A DNA stretch of 11,089 nt from JBKJVQ01 sp046717125 (GTDB lineage: Bacteria > Pseudomonadota > Alphaproteobacteria > Rhizobiales > Methyloligellaceae), in the NCBI GenBank assembly GCA_046717125.1, contig JBKJVQ010000083.1, positions 1-11,089 on the forward strand, read 5' to 3'. Positions 6,408 to 11,089 of the stretch are shown piece by piece. The first letter of the stretch is position 1; each line of letters begins with the position of its first letter. The position numbers and the translations under genes were made by a program. The notes under the pieces are model-generated. The model saw only the letters and a list, made by a program, of their open reading frames with translations, was not told where the DNA came from and searched no databases.

Positions 6408-6446
6408 TTGTGCCTGTCGCCATCTATCGCATAGAATCGTTCTAAA
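6408..6446 (+). promoter_or_regulatory. nfu promoter with an embedded Irr (ICE-box) operator
   Basis: TTGTGC (6408-6413) and TAGAAT (6432-6437) are spaced by 18 bases, a good sigma-70 arrangement 49 bases ahead of the nfu start. The -10 hexamer is the left half of the inverted repeat ATAGAATCGTTCTAAA (6431-6446), with arms TAGAA and TTCTA around TCG. That closely matches the iron control element bound by Irr in rhizobia (consensus roughly TTTAGAAnnnTTCTAAA). Irr accumulates when iron is scarce; a site over the -10 box would be expected to repress. The sequence match is seen; the regulation is inferred. Confidence 0.62.
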
Positions 6447-6486
6447 CAGCGCCTGCGCTGCCGCGCCGCTCCCGAAGGAAAGCGTC

Positions 6487-7047
6487 ATGTTCATCCAGAC
6501 CGAAGCCACGCCCAACCCGGCGACGCTGAAATTCCTGCCCGGACAATCCGTGCTTGGCGACGGCACGCGCGAATTCCGGGCCGTCGGCGAAGCCGGCGCA
6601 TCGCCGCTCGCCCAGCGTCTGTTCGAGATCGACGGCGTGACGGGTGTCTTTCTCGGCTCGGACTTCATCAGCGTGACCAAGGCGGACGGCGAGTGGCAGC
6701 ACCTGAAGCCAGCCATCCTCGGCGCGATCATGGAGCATTATCTTTCCGGCGATCCCATCGCCTCGGACATCGGCGCGGCAACGACCGCCGCCGATGATGA
6801 GGATTTCGACCCGGCGGACGCTGAGATTGTCACCACGATCAAGGAGCTGCTCGATACTCGTGTGCGACCCGCAGTTGCGCAGGACGGCGGCGACATCATC
6901 TTCCACGCGTTCCGCGATGGCGTGGTGTTCCTCCATATGCAAGGCGCATGCTCGGGCTGCCCGTCTTCGACCGCGACGCTCAGGCACGGCATCGAGAACC
7001 TTCTCAAGCATTTCGTGCCTGAAGTGACCGAGGTGCGCCCCGTCTGA
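6487..7047 (+). CDS. Nfu-type Fe-S cluster scaffold/carrier
   Basis: A 186-residue NifU-family protein that carries and delivers Fe-S clusters to target enzymes. The N-terminal Nfu_N domain (about 1-87) begins with the invariant-looking MFIQTEATPNPATLKFLPG and contains FEIDGVTGVFLGSDFISVTK. An acidic linker (about 98-112) leads to the C-terminal NifU domain (about 113-183), with the cluster-binding pair C155 and C158 in QGACSGCPSS. Domain order and length match alphaproteobacterial and mitochondrial Nfu1-type proteins. GAAGGA is positioned 7 bases before the ATG. The frame is open through the upstream gap, but that part is the promoter region. Next is the RutE-like gene, 32 bp downstream. In many Hyphomicrobiales a gene of this type precedes tsaB and rimI, as here. 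Confidence 0.95.
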   Translation: MFIQTEATPNPATLKFLPGQSVLGDGTREFRAVGEAGASPLAQRLFEIDGVTGVFLGSDFISVTKADGEWQHLKPAILGAIMEHYLSGDPIASDIGAATTAADDEDFDPADAEIVTTIKELLDTRVRPAVAQDGGDIIFHAFRDGVVFLHMQGACSGCPSSTATLRHGIENLLKHFVPEVTEVRPV

Positions 7048-7079
7048 GGGATGACTGAATCCGCAAGGAAGGCGCGGAT

Positions 7080-7670
7080 ATGTCGGACGACATCGACGCT
7101 GTCGCGCTCGACCAGATATTTGGAAACGCGCGCACCTTCACCGCATGGCGGGCGCGCGAAGTTCCGGACGCGCTTCTCCATCGGGTGGTCGACACGCTCC
7201 AACTCGGGCCGACATCGGCCAATTGCTCCCCCGCGCGTTTCCTGTTCCTCAAGTCGCCCGAAGCGAAGCAGCGGCTGAAGCCGCATCTCGACGAAGGTAA
7301 CGTCAAACAGACGATGTCCGCGCCCGTGACGGTGATCATCGGCTACGACCTCGAATTTTACGAGAAGCTGCCCGAGCTTTATCCCCACGCCGACGCAAAG
7401 AGCTGGTTCGAGGGCGACGACGCGAAGATCCGTTCGACCGCCTTCCGCAACGGCACGCTGCAGGGCGCGTATCTGATCATCGCCGCACGGGCGCTGGGGC
7501 TCGATTGCGGACCGATGTCAGGTTTCGACAACGCGGGCGTCGACCGCGAATTCTTCGCCGGCACGAACATTAGATCGAACTTCCTCTGCAATCTCGGCTA
7601 TGGCGATCCCGCGAAGCTCAGACCCCGTAACCGGCGGCTCAGCTTCGAAGAGGCGGCGAAGATTCTGTAG
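7080..7670 (+). CDS. rutE: RutE-type malonic semialdehyde reductase (nitroreductase family)
   Basis: An FMN-dependent nitroreductase-fold protein. E. coli RutE reduces malonic semialdehyde to 3-hydroxypropionate at the end of the Rut pyrimidine degradation pathway. The length of 196 residues equals that of E. coli RutE, and the most telling segments agree with my memory of it: ARTFTAWR (17-24), GPTSANCSPARFLF (43-56), APVTVIIGYDLEFYEKLPELYPH (81-103), SWF (108-110), TAFRNGTLQGAYLI (120-133), LGLDCGPMSGFD (139-150) and RLSFEEA at the C-terminus. AAGGAAGG lies 7 bases before the ATG. None of the other rut genes is nearby, so pyrimidine degradation is not implied; detoxification of malonic semialdehyde from another source, or a different small carbonyl or nitro substrate, is equally possible. 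Confidence 0.85.
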   Translation: MSDDIDAVALDQIFGNARTFTAWRAREVPDALLHRVVDTLQLGPTSANCSPARFLFLKSPEAKQRLKPHLDEGNVKQTMSAPVTVIIGYDLEFYEKLPELYPHADAKSWFEGDDAKIRSTAFRNGTLQGAYLIIAARALGLDCGPMSGFDNAGVDREFFAGTNIRSNFLCNLGYGDPAKLRPRNRRLSFEEAAKIL

Positions 7671-7702
7671 AAATCGCCGCCCAACCCGCTAATCCATCGC
7701 CC

Positions 7703-8380
7703 ATGACGATCCTTGCCCTCGATACGAGCTTCGGCGCGTGCTCCGCCGCAATCCTGCGCGAGGACGGCCAGATGTTCGGCGCGTATGAGGAGATGGCGCG
7801 GGGTCATGCCGAGGCGCTGATCCCGATGGTTGGCGCGGTTATGCGGAATGCGGGGATCGTATTCGCCGACATCGATCGCATCGGCGCGACCACGGGACCC
7901 GGCAGTTTCACCGGCGTGCGCATTGCGATTTCGGCCGCGCTTGGCTTTGCAATGGCTTGTGGTGCCCAGACCGCCGGCGCGACCTCGCTCGCGGTCATGG
8001 CGCGGGCAGTCGAACTGGACGGACTTTGGCGCGAGACGGACGCACCGCTCGCGGTCTGCGTCGATGCGCGCCGCGACGAGGTCTATGCCGCCATTTTCGG
8101 AAGCGGTGCGGACATGGAAACGCCGCGCGTCCTGAGCCTCGCTGACGCCGCGCAACGCATACCGCAGGGCGCGACGATTGCCGGAACCGGAGCCGCGCGT
8201 GTGATCGAAGAATCCGGCCGAAGCGATCTCCTAAAGATCGCGCCCGACCTTCAGCCGCATGCGGCCGCTCTCGCCGACCTCGTCGCTTCTGGCAAGGTCG
8301 CTGTCGGGCCGCTGCGTCCACTCTACCTTCGTGCGCCAGACGCAAAGCCCCAGGCCGGCTTCGTGCTGCGCGCGCCGTGA
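7703..8380 (+). CDS. tsaB: tRNA threonylcarbamoyladenosine modification protein TsaB
   Basis: Partner of TsaD and TsaE in transferring the threonylcarbamoyl group to A37 of ANN-decoding tRNAs; TsaB itself is a non-catalytic ASKHA-fold paralogue of TsaD that stabilises the complex. The 225 residues are of usual length. The N-terminal strand ILALDTSFGACSAAI (3-17), HAEALIPMV (35-43) and the hallmark TGPGSFTGVRI (64-74) are all present, followed by VCVDARRDEVYAAIF, a typical continuation in TsaB. There is no visible ribosome binding site in the 32-bp gap after the RutE-like gene, but the start is set by the ASKHA strand beginning directly at the Met. Its last four bases overlap the start of rimI. 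Confidence 0.95.
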   Translation: MTILALDTSFGACSAAILREDGQMFGAYEEMARGHAEALIPMVGAVMRNAGIVFADIDRIGATTGPGSFTGVRIAISAALGFAMACGAQTAGATSLAVMARAVELDGLWRETDAPLAVCVDARRDEVYAAIFGSGADMETPRVLSLADAAQRIPQGATIAGTGAARVIEESGRSDLLKIAPDLQPHAAALADLVASGKVAVGPLRPLYLRAPDAKPQAGFVLRAP

Positions 8381-8829
8381 GCCGGAGCATCCGCCCCGCA
8401 TCGCCGGTCGATGCGGACGCGCTCGCCGATATTCATGCTTCCTGCTTCGCAAGGCCATGGCCTGCCGACTCGCTCAGGACGCTGATCGCCGATCCGGCTG
8501 GGGCCGGCTTCGTGGCGCTGGATGCGCAAGGCATGCCGGCCGGTTTCGTTCTGGGCCGTATCGCGGCCGACGAGGCCGAAATCCTCACCCTCGCCGTCAT
8601 GCCGCCCCATCGCCGCCAGGGCATGGCGGCCGCGCTCTGCGCCCATCTTGTAACGGCGCTCTCAACGCGCGGCGCGGCGACGTTGTTTCTCGAAGTCTCC
8701 CGCGCGCAGCGGCCCGCACTGTCGCTGTATGCCGGTCTTGGATTTGCGCGGGTCGGGCTCCGCCCGCATTATTACGAGGACGGCTCGGACGCCATCCTGA
8801 TGCGCCTCGCTCCGGTGCCCGGACGGTGA
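8377..8829 (+). CDS. rimI: ribosomal protein S18-alanine N-acetyltransferase family (RimI)
   Basis: GNAT-fold acetyltransferase; RimI acetylates the N-terminal alanine of ribosomal protein S18. The 150-residue protein has the strand ILTLAVMPPHRRQGMAAAL (69-87) with the acetyl-CoA pyrophosphate-binding loop RRQGMA, then LFLEVSRAQRPALSLYAGLGFARVGLRPHYY (103-133), with the tyrosine and YAGLGF segment characteristic of RimI and a C-terminal DAILMRL strand. It starts with GTG at 8377 inside the tsaB stop (GTGA overlap of 4 bp) and has no ribosome binding site of its own, so it is translationally coupled to tsaB. This tsaB-rimI order is widely conserved and supports the call over a generic GNAT. 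A gene on the other strand converges 15 bp downstream with no terminator visible between them. Confidence 0.92.
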   Translation: MSRSIRPASPVDADALADIHASCFARPWPADSLRTLIADPAGAGFVALDAQGMPAGFVLGRIAADEAEILTLAVMPPHRRQGMAAALCAHLVTALSTRGAATLFLEVSRAQRPALSLYAGLGFARVGLRPHYYEDGSDAILMRLAPVPGR

Positions 8830-8844
8830 ACGCGATGTGACAGA

Positions 8845-10158
8845 TCAAACTGCCGTTTCGCCTGCATCGTCGAGCCGGTTCATGCCGAGCAGAGCGAGCG
8901 CCGTGATGATCGCGGCGGCGCTCAAATAGTAGCCGACAAACGCCAGGCCATAGCGCGTCGCGAGCCAAGTCGCGATATAGGGCGCGAGAGATGCGCCGAG
9001 AATGCCCGCCAGGTTGAAGGCCATCGACGCGCCCGTATAACGCACCTGCGTCGGAAAAGGGTCGGCGAGCGCGGTTCCGATCGGCCCATAGATCATGCCC
9101 ATCAACCCGAGGCCCAATACGAAGAACAGGAGCACCGCGCCGAGTTGGCCCGAGCCAAACAGAGGCGCGAACAGAAGGCCGAACAGCGCGATTGACAGCG
9201 ACGTCCACAACAGCGTGCGCCGGCGGCCCACCCGGTCGGCGATCGCTGCCGAGATCGGGATCGTCAGTCCAAAGAACAACACACCGAAGAGCTGGATCGG
9301 CAGGAACTGTCCGCGCGTGTAACCGAGCGCCGTCGTGCCCCAGCCAAGCGCGAACACCGTCATCAGATAGAACAGCACGAAGGTCGAGAGCGCGGCGAAT
9401 GTCGCCAGCAGCAGCGCCAGCTTATAATGCGCAAACAGTGTAACGATCGGCACGCGCACGCGCTCTTCCCGTTCGATTGCGAGTTTGAATTCCGGCGTTT
9501 CAGCGATCCGGAGCCGTACCCACAGGCCGACGAGGACGAGCACGGCGCTGGCGACGAAGGGAATGCGCCAGCCCCAGGCGAGAAAATCCGCATCCGCCAT
9601 GGTCGCCGTCAGCACGATGAAGGCACCGGTGGCGAGAACGAAACCGATCGGCGCGCCGAGTTGCGGATACATGCCGTACCAGGAGCGCTGGTCAGGCGGT
9701 GCGTTTTCCGTGGCCAGCAGGACGGCGCCGCCCCACTCGCCGCCGAGGCCGAGCCCCTGTCCGAAACGGCAGAGCGCAAGAAGCATCGGTGCGGCGACGC
9801 CGGCCTGCGCGTAGGTCGGCAGCAGCCCGATCAGCACGGTCGAGACGCCCATCGTCATGAGGGCCGCGACCAGCGTCGCCTTGCGCCCGATCCTGTCGCC
9901 GAAATGTCCGAACAGGGCCGCGCCCACGGGCCGGGCGAAGAAGGCGATCGAGAACGTCGCGAAGGACGAGAGCATCGCGGTCATCGGATCGCCGCTGGGA
10001 AAAAACAGCGCGGGGAACACGAGCACGGCCGCGGTCGCATAGATGTAGAAGTCGAAAAACTCGATCGTTGTGCCGATCAGGCTCGCAAACAGGACGCGCT
10101 GTTTCGATGCGCCGGTCGGAAGCGCGGGCATAGCGTCTGCGACAGTGGCGTCTGACAA
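8845..10158 (-). CDS. MFS permease, metabolite:H+ symporter type
   Basis: A 437-residue inner-membrane transporter with about twelve hydrophobic helices. Seen: IGTTIEFFDFYIYATAAVLVF (28-48) in helix 1, the motif A loop GHFGDRIGRKA (84-94) between helices 2 and 3, RFGQGLGLGGEWGGAVLLATE (131-151) in helix 4, and a second motif-A-like ADRVGRRRTL in the C-terminal half. This pattern is typical of the metabolite:H+ symporter group (ShiA, YdfJ, KgtP relatives), whose substrates are carboxylates, betaines or shikimate; the substrate here cannot be named. The start is uncertain: TTG at 10158 has GGGGAA 5 bases upstream, while the first in-frame ATG at 10131 has no ribosome binding site and would remove 9 residues. 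It stands alone, converging on rimI and divergent from the PhnB-like pseudogene. Confidence 0.9.
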   Translation of the reverse strand: MSDATVADAMPALPTGASKQRVLFASLIGTTIEFFDFYIYATAAVLVFPALFFPSGDPMTAMLSSFATFSIAFFARPVGAALFGHFGDRIGRKATLVAALMTMGVSTVLIGLLPTYAQAGVAAPMLLALCRFGQGLGLGGEWGGAVLLATENAPPDQRSWYGMYPQLGAPIGFVLATGAFIVLTATMADADFLAWGWRIPFVASAVLVLVGLWVRLRIAETPEFKLAIEREERVRVPIVTLFAHYKLALLLATFAALSTFVLFYLMTVFALGWGTTALGYTRGQFLPIQLFGVLFFGLTIPISAAIADRVGRRRTLLWTSLSIALFGLLFAPLFGSGQLGAVLLFFVLGLGLMGMIYGPIGTALADPFPTQVRYTGASMAFNLAGILGASLAPYIATWLATRYGLAFVGYYLSAAAIITALALLGMNRLDDAGETAV

Positions 10159-10274
10159 AGCGGTTCCCCGGACAATGATCGCCGCAGCGTTGCGTCATGG
10201 GATGGGAGTGCGTCAAGCGGTTGCTCGGCCCGAGGGGCGACGAAGCGCATTTGGCTTTGATTCGCCGCCTCGGG

Positions 10275-10303
10275 TTGACCCTGCGAGAGTCGCGCGCTAA
10301 CAG
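10275..10303 (+). promoter_or_regulatory. candidate promoter of the PhnB-like gene
   Basis: TTGACC (10275-10280) and TAACAG (10298-10303) are spaced by 17 bases, about 47 bases before the start of the PhnB-like gene. The -35 is strong, the -10 moderate. The AT-rich direct repeat described in the next entry overlaps its downstream end. Confidence 0.4.
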
Positions 10304-10322
10304 TTAATGATATAGTTAAGTA
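10298..10322. promoter_or_regulatory. AT-rich direct-repeat patch, possible operator
   Basis: AGTTAA occurs twice, at 10302 and 10314, exactly 12 bp apart (a little over one helical turn), inside a 20-bp AT-rich island within GC-rich DNA and overlapping the candidate -10 element. PF06983-type genes often sit near ArsR-family regulators, which bind AT-rich sites over promoters; no such regulator gene is in the window, so operator status is inferred from position only. Confidence 0.3.
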
Positions 10323-10349
10323 TCGCGCACCGGTTGGAGGATGCCGCCC

Positions 10350-10825
10350 ATGCAGAAGATCACGCTGCATCTCTGGTATGTCGACAATGCGGAAGAGGCC
10401 GCCCGCTTCTATGTGTCGATTTTCGACGACAGCCGGATCGACCGCGTGACAGCCATTCCGGCGGACACGCCGAGCGGGCGGGCGGGATCGGTCAAGATCG
10501 TCGACTTCACGCTGTTTGGGCAATCCTTCGCGGCGATCTCGGCGGGGCCGCTCGATCCGTTCAACCACGCGATCTCGTTCATCGTAAACTGCGAGGACCA
10601 AGTGGAAGTCGACCGCTACTGGGACGCGCTGCTGGACGGCGGCCAGGCCGAGCAATGCGGCTGGCTGAAGGACCGCTAGGGGTGTCATGGCAGATCGTGC
10701 CGACCGCGCTCACGGAACTGGCGTCCGACCCCGATCCCGCCAAAGCCAAACGCGTCGTCGAAGCCATGCTCAAGATGGTCAAGCTCGATATTGCAGGGCT
10801 GAAGGCGGCGTATGACAGGAGCTAA
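10350..10825 (+). pseudogene. PhnB-like VOC-fold protein (PF06983), broken by a one-base frameshift
   Basis: Member of the 3-demethylubiquinone-9 3-methyltransferase-like/PhnB family of the vicinal-oxygen-chelate fold; the cellular function of the family is poorly known. GGAGG lies 9 bases before ATG 10350, giving the usual N-terminus MQKITLHLW; the ATG at 10341 directly abuts the GGAGG and is unlikely. The first frame runs 109 residues, with AEEAARFYVSIF (14-25), FNHAISFIVNCE (71-82), DRYWDALLDGG (88-98) and QCGWLKDR (102-109), then meets TAG at 10677-10679. The family continues with Tyr-Gly-x-Ser-Trp-Gln. That continuation is present in the next frame from 10679 (GVSWQIVPTALTEL ... AMLKMVKLDIAGLKAAY) for 48 more residues to TAA at 10823. 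The whole span is 476 bases, one short of 159 codons, so loss of one base from the Tyr codon (TA followed by GGGG) explains it. It may be a real mutation or a sequencing error. Confidence 0.88.
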
Positions 10826-10855
10826 CCGCGCCTCCCGCAATGCATGTCGGGCTAA

Positions 10856-10898
10856 AATATGTGCATATTGTGCGCCGCACAAAACTTGTGCATCAAGT
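10856..10898. repeat. three consecutive inverted repeats with a recurring TGTGC core
   Basis: AATATG-TG-CATATT (10856-10869), TTGTGCG-C-CGCACAA (10868-10882) and ACTTG-TGCAT-CAAGT (10884-10898) follow one another almost without gaps, all perfect in their arms. TGTGCAT occurs in the first and third, TGTGCG in the second, and another TGCAT at 10841. There is no T run after any of them, so they do not look like a terminator; a multi-site operator for a gene beyond the window is possible. Confidence 0.55.
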
Positions 10899-10992
10899 GG
10901 CGCCAATGCCGATTGTTTGACCCAATCCGCCATTCCCGCGGTGATACCAAGCAGTTGAAATAAAACATTATTTCTCCGCCAGTTGCCTTGGC

Positions 10993-11089
10993 ATGCTTCA
11001 TGCTCCGCACCCATTTGCGGGGGTGGAGTCCTACGACAGGGCGTCAAAGGACGACGACTCCGAGCCACGCCGCCGATTTGACGACCCGG
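10993..11089 (+). CDS. possible start of a gene running off the window
   Basis: From ATG 10993 a frame stays open for 32 codons to the window edge, beginning MLHAPHPFAG and turning acidic and then basic (KDDDSEPRRRFDD); its third codon positions are mostly G or C, as in the neighbouring genes. No ribosome binding site precedes it, and a second frame from ATG 11000 is also open to the edge, so the choice cannot be settled here. I recognise no family. Confidence 0.2.
   Translation, partial: MLHAPHPFAGVESYDRASKDDDSEPRRRFDDP

Larger units (their letters stand above)
10826..11089. other. 264-bp right end without a secure gene
   Basis: After the PhnB-like pseudogene the sequence becomes noticeably richer in A+T (especially 10851-10900 and 10950-10975) and holds three inverted repeats and a possible downstream gene start, listed separately. 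TTGACC at 10917 has GTGATA 18 bases later, a weak promoter pair. Near the end CGTCAAA (11042-11048) and TTTGACG (11077-11083) could pair across 28 bases, and CCGCA (11005-11009) with TGCGG (11016-11020). No tRNA, known riboswitch or structural RNA could be recognised. Confidence 0.5.

Noticed and set aside
6431..6446. LexA (SOS) box reading of the inverted repeat before nfu
   Set aside because: The alphaproteobacterial LexA site is a GTTC direct repeat spaced by 7; only one GTTC is present here and the symmetry is that of an ICE box.
10685..11068. Minus-strand open frame (127 codons) at the right end
   Set aside because: It covers the conserved second half of the PhnB-like gene antisense and has no recognisable motif or ribosome binding site.
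11005..11083. Structured RNA or riboswitch at the right edge
   Set aside because: Short complementary segments exist (CCGCA/TGCGG, CGTCAAA/TTTGACG), but they do not build a known fold and the region is cut by the window edge.

Overview
The window reads as a chromosomal core segment of a GC-rich alphaproteobacterium, most likely of the order Hyphomicrobiales (Rhizobiales). Three things point there: leuB and asd lie close together and both proteins are of the rhizobial type; a sequence close to the Irr/ICE iron-control box precedes a NifU-family gene; and a mesaconyl-CoA hydratase of the ethylmalonyl-CoA pathway is present. Twelve genes are well supported, one is frameshifted, and two short or partial reading frames are weak. 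I see no rRNA, tRNA, CRISPR array, insertion sequence, prophage or toxin/defence cassette, and nothing I would call a new multi-gene system.

Left part (1-4778): leuB (only its extreme N-terminus is cut off) is followed 11 bp downstream by a small secreted six-cysteine protein of unknown role. After a 162-bp gap comes an ExoD-family membrane protein. It converges on, and overlaps by 41 bp, a minus-strand gene for a small DUF962/Mpo1-like membrane protein. That gene is divergent from asd (aspartate-semialdehyde dehydrogenase). A compact single-pass SPFH/band-7 protein follows asd on the same strand.

Middle part (4779-8829): a SugE/Gdx-type SMR exporter is followed 5 bp later by mesaconyl-CoA hydratase (double hot-dog MaoC fold). 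A hairpin overlaps the hydratase stop codon. Then comes a promoter whose -10 hexamer lies inside an Irr-like inverted repeat, driving an Nfu-type Fe-S scaffold. RutE-type malonic semialdehyde reductase, tsaB and rimI follow on the same strand; tsaB and rimI overlap by 4 bp.

Right part (8830-11089): a minus-strand MFS permease of the metabolite:H+ symporter type converges on rimI. On its other side, across a 190-bp divergent promoter region, is a PF06983 (PhnB-like, VOC-fold) gene broken by a one-base deletion. The last 264 bp hold no secure gene; they contain three consecutive inverted repeats in an AT-richer patch and a possible gene start running off the end.

The most useful observations are the Irr-like operator inside the nfu promoter, the clean single-base frameshift in the PhnB-like gene, the phenylalanine at position 16 of the Gdx-like exporter together with a coupled short ORF in front of it, and the repeat cluster near the right end.
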